64,000 bases of DNA, taken from Cyclobacteriaceae bacterium (GTDB lineage Bacteria > Bacteroidota > Bacteroidia > Cytophagales > Cyclobacteriaceae). The translations under genes were made by a program, and so were the position numbers. The notes beneath the pieces are model-generated. The model had not been told where the DNA came from. It did not search any database and saw nothing but the letters and a program-made list of their open reading frames with translations. Below, one piece after another: positions 36,993 to 43,981 of the stretch. The DNA is taken from the NCBI GenBank assembly GCA_026129485.1, contig JAHCHY010000004.1, forward strand, positions 174,354-238,353. The letters are read 5' to 3'. The stretch's first letter is position 1. Every line of letters begins with the position of its first letter.

Positions 36993-37035
36993 GCGTCTGA
37001 CGGCTTGATGGTTGAAGTAAACAGCCGTCTGACGC
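36993..37035. terminator. bidirectional terminator between convergent genes
   Basis: GCGTCTGACGGCT (36993-37005) pairs with AGCCGTCTGACGC (37023-37035) with one mismatch. On the minus strand it is followed by TTTT, so it best serves the gene at 37045. On the plus strand it follows the GMC stop by 20 bases, with a weaker T-rich tail. Confidence 0.75.
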
Positions 37036-37044
37036 CTCGTTTCG

Positions 37045-38274
37045 TTAAATCTTCTTCAACTCAAAATTCCTCACCGCACCCGTGCCCATAAAAAGAATGC
37101 GGGTGCCCATCACCCGGCCGATACTTTTTTGGTAGTCGCCTTCAAACGCAAGGGCTTCGTTTACCTGGATGGAAATTTTTTTATCCTGCACACGGCATTG
37201 CACCGTTACCCAATCCGAAAAGTCCACACCGAAAGCCGACAGGTCGTTGGTCTTGCCATCATAATACATATCTGTTTGCAAGCCTATTTCACCCACGCAT
37301 CCCTTAATGCTTAAGGGTATCATGATAACTCCGCTGGTTCCCATCAGCACGATATAGGTTTGCCGGCACACCAAAGCCCCTTTCCCGAATGTATTCTTTA
37401 ACGTTACATTCATTTGAAATGCACTGTCCGGCACAACTTCTTCTTTAGCCACACGAAAGAAGCTCGTCCACAGTTTTTCTTTTTCAAGATCAATTTTCTG
37501 TCCGGCTAAAAATTCATCGCTTACTTCCACAATATCATCGTGCAGAATATTGCCTGCACCGGCATATACGGGAATGGGTTCCCGGTCTATGGTGGCTAAC
37601 CACCCGTTCGATTCAATGAAGACATCATGCTCGGCAACAACGCTATCATTTAAAATGAGCTTGGCGCGATAGTAGCCCGGCAGGTAATAGGTGCTGGTAA
37701 ACTCGGTTAAGTTTTTATCCACCTTAAACCTGCGATCGGGATCCCAGCTTTGCTGGATGAAAACCGAATCGGCATTGGAGTCTTTCGCATTGTAATTGAA
37801 GACAACCGTATTCGGTACGGTGTTGGTTACGGGCTGACTGCTGAAAACTATGTTGTCGTACTTCAGTTGCCTGGGCTGGTTCCGGATCAACAAAAACAAA
37901 ATGATTAAGATACATATGGCCATTACTGCCAGTACACCTTTCATGATACCCGAACGGACAACCTGCCTGCTTTCTTTTGATGTTGCACCATTTGATGGCT
38001 GGGTAAAGCCATTCGATGTAAATGCCCGCCAGTTTTCGTAACCAATAAACTGAGCCAGCGCATTAAGCGTAGCGATGTTGGGTGTGCCTTCATAGCGAAC
38101 TTTTCCCCACAGCCTTTTTAGCGTGCTCACGCTCAGCGAAACCTTCGTTTCTTTAAAGATACGTTCGCTCAACGCTTCAAAGTCGTGGTTTTGCCATGCG
38201 GTGCCGGGGCCCCAGCCCAACTTTTCTTCAATTTGCTGCCGGCATTTTTCGATAAAATCTTTTTCGTTTTCCAT
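37045..38274 (-). CDS. membrane-anchored protein with N-terminal HTH-like domain and extracytoplasmic PKD-like region
   Basis: A 409-residue protein. Residues 1 to about 95 are cytosolic and contain an HTH-like block (LSVSTLKRLWGKVRYEGTPN, then IATLNALAQFIGYENWRAF). A single membrane helix is at about 112-130. The rest is predicted outside the cytoplasm, with a PKD/Ig-like segment (about 150-215) and a further beta-rich domain to the end. This layout suggests a one-component transmembrane sensor that binds DNA directly, like ToxR-type regulators in principle. That role is inferred. It is divergent from the DUF2911 gene, and the shared 98-base gap holds repeated GAACA sites. Start ATG at 38274. 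Confidence 0.72.
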   Translation of the reverse strand: MENEKDFIEKCRQQIEEKLGWGPGTAWQNHDFEALSERIFKETKVSLSVSTLKRLWGKVRYEGTPNIATLNALAQFIGYENWRAFTSNGFTQPSNGATSKESRQVVRSGIMKGVLAVMAICILIILFLLIRNQPRQLKYDNIVFSSQPVTNTVPNTVVFNYNAKDSNADSVFIQQSWDPDRRFKVDKNLTEFTSTYYLPGYYRAKLILNDSVVAEHDVFIESNGWLATIDREPIPVYAGAGNILHDDIVEVSDEFLAGQKIDLEKEKLWTSFFRVAKEEVVPDSAFQMNVTLKNTFGKGALVCRQTYIVLMGTSGVIMIPLSIKGCVGEIGLQTDMYYDGKTNDLSAFGVDFSDWVTVQCRVQDKKISIQVNEALAFEGDYQKSIGRVMGTRILFMGTGAVRNFELKKI

Positions 38275-38297
38275 TGATTATGAGCGTGCTAAAATAT

Positions 38298-38354
38298 GAA
38301 CAGACTTGAACAAAACCTGAACAACCGGGGTGCGTATCAGCAACCATCTTGTTC
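38298..38354. promoter_or_regulatory. phased GAACA repeat array, possible operator
   Basis: GAACA occurs at 38298, 38308 and 38319 (10 and 11 bases apart, about one helical turn), and an inverted copy TGTTC at 38350. The second and fourth sites extend to TTGAACAA and its complement. It lies between the divergent starts at 38274 and 38373, so it may be a binding site for the HTH-membrane protein or another regulator. Unproven. Confidence 0.4.
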
Positions 38355-38372
38355 AAAATATTTAAACTTTTA

Positions 38373-38885
38373 ATGCTTATGCAAAAAATCAGTTTTCTGC
38401 TCGGCTTCTTGTTAGCCAGTTTCATTTCGCCAGCCCAGGACGATAAAGCCTCCCGTCCCAGTCCGCCTGCACAGGCAACGGCCACAGTTAACGGCAAAAC
38501 CATCACCATTGATTACAGCCAACCTTCTGTCAAAGGTCGAAAAATCTGGGGAGAGCTGGTGCCTTATGGTGAAGTATGGCGTGCTGGCGCCAACGAAACC
38601 ACAGCCTTTACGCTTTCCGCTGATGCCACAGTAGAAGGAAAAAACCTGCCGGCCGGCAAGTACGCATTTTTTGTTATCCCGAACGAGAAGGAGTGGATTG
38701 TTATTTTTAACAAGACCATTGCGTGGGGAGCGTTCAGCTACAAGCAGGAAGAAGATGTGCTGCGCATTAGCGTGCCGGTTAAGAAATCAAAAGCCTTTAC
38801 TGAAAAGTTGACCTACGGAATTTCCCCTAAAGGAAATGTATCGCTAACCTGGGAAAACGCATCGATTGAGTTTGCTGTAAAATAA
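38373..38885 (+). CDS. DUF2911 family secreted protein
   Basis: A 170-residue exported protein with a signal peptide (ending SPAQ). The body is the DUF2911 fold: ITIDYSQPSVKGRKIWGELVPYGEVWRAGANE is highly typical, as is LPAGKYAFFVIP. The family is common in Bacteroidetes; its function is unknown. Start ATG at 38373 (or 38379). It shares an intergenic region with the divergent HTH-membrane protein and is followed 47 bases later by the permease gene. Confidence 0.83.
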   Translation: MLMQKISFLLGFLLASFISPAQDDKASRPSPPAQATATVNGKTITIDYSQPSVKGRKIWGELVPYGEVWRAGANETTAFTLSADATVEGKNLPAGKYAFFVIPNEKEWIVIFNKTIAWGAFSYKQEEDVLRISVPVKKSKAFTEKLTYGISPKGNVSLTWENASIEFAVK

Positions 38886-38932
38886 AATCCCTGCACCCGG
38901 TCTATTATCTCGTCTGTAACGAATAACACACA

Positions 38933-41461
38933 ATGATTGCCAACTACACACTTCTGGCCGTGCGCAACCTGCTCAGGCAACGCGGCTACTCGCTGGTTAA
39001 CATTTTCGGACTGGCAGTAGGATTAGCAGCCGCCATCTGCATTCTGCTTTATGTTAATGATGAGCTTACTTTCGACCGCATGCACCCAAACGCGGAGAGC
39101 CTCTACCGTCTGGGTCTTTCCTATCAGCTCTCCAGCGGAGAGACGGGCAGCGGGGGCTATGCGCCTGCCGGGTGGGATAACTACATTCAGTCCAACTATG
39201 AAGAGGTCAGCGCCATCACGAGCTTTATCAGGCGTGGCATGCCTACCAGCGTTCATCATATTCCAACAGACAAGATCGTGCTGGCGGAAGATGACGATTG
39301 CTTTACCTGGGCCGAGCCCTCCATAACCGATATATTATCCATTCCCATAGTCAGGGGAGCGCAAACCAGTCCCCTGAAGGAAATCCATAGCATTATGCTT
39401 ACGGAGCAGGCGGCTTATGAAATCTTCGGGGAGGAAGACCCGATCGGAAAAATTTTGACCGTATCGAACATGTTTGCTACCAACAATCAAAAAGTAGATC
39501 TGATGGTTACGGCAGTCATGAAGGATTTTCCCTCCAATACGCATCTCGCACCGAAATTTATGGCCAACATATTAGCGCTTAGTCCTTTCAATGAAAACAT
39601 GGAAAACCAACTGAACACGTTCATGGGGGCGGGTGGTAATGCCTTCTATTCAGAATCTTTCTTTGTGTGTAAGGATGAGAAAAAGATTGAAGCCATCATG
39701 GACGACCTCCAGAAGCGAGCCAATGAAATCGACCTCGGCCCCGAAATTGAAATCAAGCTTACACCGATGGTGCGCAGAATTACAGATGTGCATTTCGACA
39801 AAGGTGTAGATTGGGCACAGCGTAAATCGGTGGATATAAAATACATCTATGTGTTTGTTACCATCGCGTTCCTCATCCTGGTGGTAGCGTGCATTAACTA
39901 TATCAATCTGGCCACGGCCCGCTCGGCCACGCGGGCGCGGGAGATCGGCTTGCGCAAAACATTCGGAGGTATCCGGCCGCAATTGTTCTTTCAGTTCATG
40001 ATGGAATCTTTTGTGTTGGTTTTACTATCATCCATGCTGGCTGTTCTGCTAATCGTTCTTCTGATGCCGCAGTTCAATGCGCTTACACATAAAACATTTT
40101 CGTACACCCACATTTTCAATACCGAAATGCTGCTGATTATGGGCGGGGTGATTTTAATAGTAACGCTGCTGGCTGGCGGCTACCCGGCATTGTTCGTATC
40201 GGGATTTCAGCCGGCCGTTGTGCTGAAAGGAAAATTCTCTTTCCGGAAAGGCTCTAACGTTTTTCGGCAGGCGCTCACCACCGTTCAGTTTGGCGTGGCG
40301 GTAATCTTACTGAGCGGCACGTTCATCGTAGTGAACCAGATGGACTTAATGCGTTACTCGAAGCTGAACGAAGCCGGCAATCAAATCGTGAGCATACGCT
40401 ATGGCGGATTCAGCGCCTCGCCTGCCGGCAGGCAGGGCAGCGCTACTGATGCGCAGTATCAGTCGTATAAAAATCTTATCCTGCAAGACCCGCAGATCGA
40501 AGATGTTACGCTGGCCAATCACCTGCCCCGGCAGGACAATTTCCCGACCCAGGACATGCAGGTTGAGTTTCCCGACCTGAGCGACCAGAAATTTGAATGG
40601 TTCCAGTTGAATGGTGATTTTAATTTTCCGCAAACATTCAACCTGAAAATTATTGCGGGCAGAACCTTTGACCTGGAAAATGTTGCCGACAGCTCGGCCG
40701 TACTGTTAAACGAGTCGGCCGTGCGCTCGCTCAACACAACACCCGAAGACATCATCGGCAAGGAGGTTGTCCGCCCGCGCATTGCGCCCAGCTTTAGCCC
40801 CCCCGATGCCACGCAACAGCCGGTGCACGGAACGGTAATTGGCGTGGTGCAGGATTTCCCGTTCCGCTCGGTGAATTTTAAAATTGACCCTCTGGTCATC
40901 GCTCCCAAACCGCATGGCAACGACCGCATCATTTATGTGCGAATGCCTGTGGAGAACATGGCGCAAAAGATGGGCGAGCTGGAGAAAAAATGGAAACAGG
41001 TTTTTCCCGATTACGGCTTCCACTACTGGTTTATTGATGATGAATTTGGCCGCATGTATGCGAATGAAGTGCGCGTGGCCGCCCTAGTAGAAAAATTTTC
41101 GTGGCTGGCGATTTTAGTAGCATGTGTAGGATTGTACGGGCTTGCTTCCTTTATGGCCGAGCAGCGCACTAAAGAAATCGGTATCCGAAAAACACTGGGC
41201 GCCAGCAATGGTCAAATCTTGTTGCTATTACTAACCGTGTTTGGCAAACTGTTGCTCATCGCCAGCATTGTCGGTGTGCCGGTTGCGTACTTCCTCACGC
41301 GAAACTGGTTGGAGAATTTTGTCTATCGAACGCCCTTGTCCGTAACCGTGTTTGGCGGTGCGCTGGTGGTGATTGCCGTAATCACATTAATTACTGTGGG
41401 ATATGAAACATTAAAAGCGGCAATAGCTAACCCGGTCAAGGCGATCCGGCACGAGGGGTAG
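38933..41461 (+). CDS. FtsX/MacB-type ABC transporter permease
   Basis: An 842-residue permease built of two FtsX-like halves. Each has an N-terminal membrane helix plus extracytoplasmic MacB-like region, and three-helix FtsX blocks. REIGLRKTFGG (near residue 345) and KEIGIRKTLGA (near residue 750) are the paired signatures. Such permeases work with a MacB/LolD-type ATPase in export or mechanotransmission; no ATPase gene is in this window. Large solitary genes of this kind are typical of Cytophagales. A palindrome CCTGCCGGCAGG lies in the coding sequence at 40421. The last 22 codons are duplicated at 42726. Confidence 0.88.
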   Translation: MIANYTLLAVRNLLRQRGYSLVNIFGLAVGLAAAICILLYVNDELTFDRMHPNAESLYRLGLSYQLSSGETGSGGYAPAGWDNYIQSNYEEVSAITSFIRRGMPTSVHHIPTDKIVLAEDDDCFTWAEPSITDILSIPIVRGAQTSPLKEIHSIMLTEQAAYEIFGEEDPIGKILTVSNMFATNNQKVDLMVTAVMKDFPSNTHLAPKFMANILALSPFNENMENQLNTFMGAGGNAFYSESFFVCKDEKKIEAIMDDLQKRANEIDLGPEIEIKLTPMVRRITDVHFDKGVDWAQRKSVDIKYIYVFVTIAFLILVVACINYINLATARSATRAREIGLRKTFGGIRPQLFFQFMMESFVLVLLSSMLAVLLIVLLMPQFNALTHKTFSYTHIFNTEMLLIMGGVILIVTLLAGGYPALFVSGFQPAVVLKGKFSFRKGSNVFRQALTTVQFGVAVILLSGTFIVVNQMDLMRYSKLNEAGNQIVSIRYGGFSASPAGRQGSATDAQYQSYKNLILQDPQIEDVTLANHLPRQDNFPTQDMQVEFPDLSDQKFEWFQLNGDFNFPQTFNLKIIAGRTFDLENVADSSAVLLNESAVRSLNTTPEDIIGKEVVRPRIAPSFSPPDATQQPVHGTVIGVVQDFPFRSVNFKIDPLVIAPKPHGNDRIIYVRMPVENMAQKMGELEKKWKQVFPDYGFHYWFIDDEFGRMYANEVRVAALVEKFSWLAILVACVGLYGLASFMAEQRTKEIGIRKTLGASNGQILLLLLTVFGKLLLIASIVGVPVAYFLTRNWLENFVYRTPLSVTVFGGALVVIAVITLITVGYETLKAAIANPVKAIRHEG

Positions 41462-41463
41462 TC
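41395..41463 (+). repeat. 69-bp direct repeat, copy 1 (3' end of the permease gene)
   Basis: Covers the last permease codons (GYETLKAAIANPVKAIRHEG and stop). It matches 42726-42794 at 66 of 69 positions. All three differences (TTA/TTG, AAG/AAA, GGG/GGA) are synonymous. Confidence 0.9.
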
Positions 41464-41557
41464 TTGTAGATTTTTCATGTGTTGCATGTTGAAGAGTTGG
41501 TGGCAATGAATAAAATACTGTAACAATTTCAAGAAACCTTCATCTATTAAAAAACAA

Positions 41558-42622
41558 ATGAGCAAAATAAATGTAATTCTATTTACAGCACTTTTTGTGC
41601 TTTCAGGCTGTATAAATGATAAAACCAATACGACTGAACAATCAGACACGGCTCTACATGATAGCTCCATAGATTTTGAAAAGTTCAAACTGTTAGGAAA
41701 CAAAGAAGTAAGTAGAGAGGATTTTGATATGTTTATCCGCCAACTGATAGACTCGCTTGACATCCCCGCATTATCAATAGCACTAATAAACGGAGATGAT
41801 GTGGTTTTTCACCAAAATTATGGCTATAAGAATTTAAAAGATTCGACAGCAGTAGATGCGAACACATTATTTGAAGCAGCCTCTATTAGCAAACCGTTTT
41901 TTGCTTATGCAGTAATGATACTAAACAAGAATGGTGAAGTTGAATTGGATAAGCCATTATATGAATATTTGCCATTTGAAGATTTAGCATACGACCCAAG
42001 AAGCAAAGAGATTACAGCAAGAATGGTACTTTCTCATACAACAGGTCTTCCAAATTGGCGGACAAACAAACTTCAGTTTGAAGCCAATCCAGGAACACGA
42101 CATACCTATTCTGGAGAAGCATTTGAATATTTGGGAAAGGTCGTTGAAAAAATAAGACAGAAAAACTTAAATGAAGTTCTCGATAGCCTTCTTATCAAGA
42201 AATACGAAATGGGGCATTCTTCTTTCGTTGAGAATGAATTTACCAAAAAAAATATGACGACTGGACACGAAGGCCTAAATCCAACTGGCAGAAATATGTC
42301 TACGGAAGCCCATCCAGCTTTCGGGCTTATGACAAATGCAGAAGATTTCGCTAAATTTTTGTCCTCTGTTTATGTAACAACTTTGTTCAAAGAAATGTGT
42401 GCAAAACAATTCCAAATAAATTCTTCCCAATCAGTTGGATTAAGTGTTTTTAGCAGAGAAACACCATTTGGACCAAAGTATTATCATTCAGGAAATAATG
42501 GAAACCGTTTTACAGGAAGGTTTGAAGTTTATCCTGATGAGAATTTTGGATTCGTATTTTTCACAAACTCTGGAAAGGAAGAATATATCATAGAAGAATT
42601 TTGGAGATATCTTGGCTTATAA
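41558..42622 (+). CDS. serine hydrolase (class C beta-lactamase-like), AT-rich lipoprotein
   Basis: A 354-residue beta-lactamase/transpeptidase-like protein. The signal ends in a lipobox LSGC (Cys at about residue 18). The SxxK motif is in ASISKPF (serine nucleophile), a YSG stands where YxN is usual, and the third motif is HSG (YYHSGNNG). It may act on D-Ala peptides, esters or amides; the substrate is unknown and beta-lactam hydrolysis cannot be assumed. Base composition and codon use are clearly more AT-rich than on both sides, and it lies between two copies of the permease 3' end. Both point to acquisition by transfer. A second, unrelated-looking serine hydrolase is at 46896. Start ATG at 41558. 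Confidence 0.85.
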   Translation: MSKINVILFTALFVLSGCINDKTNTTEQSDTALHDSSIDFEKFKLLGNKEVSREDFDMFIRQLIDSLDIPALSIALINGDDVVFHQNYGYKNLKDSTAVDANTLFEAASISKPFFAYAVMILNKNGEVELDKPLYEYLPFEDLAYDPRSKEITARMVLSHTTGLPNWRTNKLQFEANPGTRHTYSGEAFEYLGKVVEKIRQKNLNEVLDSLLIKKYEMGHSSFVENEFTKKNMTTGHEGLNPTGRNMSTEAHPAFGLMTNAEDFAKFLSSVYVTTLFKEMCAKQFQINSSQSVGLSVFSRETPFGPKYYHSGNNGNRFTGRFEVYPDENFGFVFFTNSGKEEYIIEEFWRYLGL

Positions 42623-42725
42623 CCTATTGAATTAATCGCTGCCACCAACATAGTATTGGCAATATTGGGGCTGACAGTTGTGAACTCAACATTTGTAATT
42701 CTATTGGGTTGGGCATCTGTGCAAA

Positions 42726-42794
42726 TGTGGGATATGAAACATTGAAAGCGGCAATAGCTAACCCGGTCAAAGCGATCCGGCACGAGGGATAGTC
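42726..42794 (+). pseudogene. duplicated permease 3' end (remnant), repeat copy 2
   Basis: The last 22 codons of an FtsX permease including the stop, without the rest of the gene. It is 66/69 identical to 41395-41463, with only synonymous changes. Either it is what remains of a second, tandem permease gene, or the original permease end displaced by an insertion that carried the serine hydrolase. The 103 bases before it (42623-42725) hold nothing recognisable. Confidence 0.8.
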
Positions 42795-42816
42795 AATACG
42801 AATGCGGTTTGATTGT

Positions 42817-43194
42817 CTAAAAAATCCTCACCGGCTTCTTATGCTCATCAATCGCCACAAAGGTAAAGTTTCCGGATACGGCCAATTCCCTTGCGTCTGC
42901 GTACATCTGCTCAATATAAATATCCACATGAACTTTCAGGCTGGTGTTACCCACGTGGATGACGTATCCTGCCAGCTCAATTATTGTTCCATGCGGTATT
43001 GGCTTCTTAAAGTCAATTTTGTCAGATGAAACAGTAACCATGCGCAACCGGCTGTAGCGTGTGGCCGTCATAAAAGCCACTTCGTCCATTAAGGCCATCA
43101 TCGTTCCGCCAAACATGGTGTCGTAATGGTTGGTAGTGTTGGGGAATACGGTTTTAAAAATACGGGTGGTTGATTTTTCGATGCGATCGTTCAT
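42817..43194 (-). CDS. acyl-CoA thioesterase, YciA/hotdog type
   Basis: A 125-residue single hotdog-fold protein. The helix block NHYDTMFGGTMMALMDEVAF carries the catalytic acidic residue (Asp in MDEVA), and VTVSSDKIDFKKPIPHGTII is the central strand region. It hydrolyses acyl-CoA esters in the cytoplasm; chain-length preference is unknown. Its ATG at 43194 lies 41 bases inside the end of the PAS protein gene, so the two are likely cotranscribed. Start choice is supported by the typical short N terminus. Confidence 0.88.
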   Translation of the reverse strand: MNDRIEKSTTRIFKTVFPNTTNHYDTMFGGTMMALMDEVAFMTATRYSRLRMVTVSSDKIDFKKPIPHGTIIELAGYVIHVGNTSLKVHVDIYIEQMYADARELAVSGNFTFVAIDEHKKPVRIF

Positions 43195-43678
43195 AGTGTA
43201 AATGTTTTATTTCCTGCTCTAAAGCAATAAAATGTTTAAGTTGTTTGTGTTGATTTAGAAGAGGGAAAATTTGTAGCCGGCACAGGTAAGGCTTGCCGTT
43301 CTTTTTATAGTTGGCCAAAGAACCTGAAACAGGTTCGTGCTGTAAAATTTTTTCACGAATCTGTTTTTTGATGACCGCGCTGGTTTCGTTACCCTGTAAA
43401 AATTCCGGTCGTTTACCAATGGCGAATTTCGGATCATAACCCGTCATGGCTTTAAAGCCGTTGCTTACCCAGAGAATGGTCTGCTGAACATCGGTAAGCA
43501 CAATGGCATCAAACGGCTGTTGCAATAGTGCGTTCAGGTCAATGCCCCAATCATATTCTGCTTTTAGCTGAAAGAGCGGGTCAAATTCCTTTTTGCGCAG
43601 GCGCGCTGCCTGCTGCATCGTTACAATATCCCAGCACAGCAACGGGTGATGAACAAGCTGTTTTGATTTTGCTTTCAT
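43154..43678 (-). CDS. LOV-like PAS domain protein lacking the photoactive cysteine
   Basis: A 174-residue protein with a single PAS domain (about residues 50-160). It is of the LOV-like subgroup: GYDPKFAIGKRPEFLQGNET aligns with the LOV core GRNCRFLQG, but the flavin-adduct Cys is replaced by Pro at about residue 91. It therefore should not do LOV photochemistry, though it may still bind a flavin or another ligand. No output domain is attached. The ATG at 43678 overlaps the stop of the CWC gene (ATGA), and the 3' end overlaps the thioesterase gene by 41 bases. A start further upstream would run through the CWC gene in another frame and is rejected. Confidence 0.75.
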   Translation of the reverse strand: MKAKSKQLVHHPLLCWDIVTMQQAARLRKKEFDPLFQLKAEYDWGIDLNALLQQPFDAIVLTDVQQTILWVSNGFKAMTGYDPKFAIGKRPEFLQGNETSAVIKKQIREKILQHEPVSGSLANYKKNGKPYLCRLQIFPLLNQHKQLKHFIALEQEIKHLHYERSHRKINHPYF

Positions 43679-43935
43679 GCCGAAGGATAATTTCCGTTCT
43701 TCAAAAGGCTTTCGAGTTTCCTGTTGAACTGATTCTGCGCATATTCGCTTTTTTCTTTCTTCATACATGCGGCACACAAACAATCACCGAATTTTTTGTT
43801 CAGGTAAATTTGCTCCTCGTGCGAAAGGGTTACTGTGCTGCATTGGCAGTTGGCCACATCGCCTACCTTGCAGGTGAACTCCGCTTTACAACGCGGACAA
43901 AATTTACGTTCGTGCTTCTCGTGCGTGTCCGTCAT
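43675..43935 (-). CDS. cysteine-rich CWC-family small protein
   Basis: An 86-residue protein with CPRCKAEFTCKVG and, after a spacer, NCQCSTV, then GDCLCAACMKK. This is the CxxC/CxC pattern of the cysteine-rich CWC family, probably binding zinc. Function is unknown. It is first of a three-gene overlapping run (CWC, PAS, thioesterase) on the minus strand. A terminator separates it from metE. Confidence 0.82.
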   Translation of the reverse strand: MTDTHEKHERKFCPRCKAEFTCKVGDVANCQCSTVTLSHEEQIYLNKKFGDCLCAACMKKEKSEYAQNQFNRKLESLLKNGNYPSA

Positions 43936-43939
43936 AAGA

Positions 43940-43975
43940 AGAGAAATGGACGCAGCGCAAAATGCCTGCGTCCAT
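43940..43975 (-). terminator. rho-independent terminator after metE
   Basis: On the minus strand ATGGACGCAG pairs perfectly with CTGCGTCCAT (10 bp, 10-base loop), followed by TTCTCTTCTT. It starts 7 bases after the metE stop at 43982 and lies just before the CWC gene start. Confidence 0.75.
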
Positions 43976-43981
43976 ATTAAT

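Noticed and set aside
41464-42725. Integron-type gene cassette carrying the serine hydrolase
   Set aside because: No attC-like pair with a matching core site and no integrase are visible; GTTGGGC at 42706 alone is not enough.
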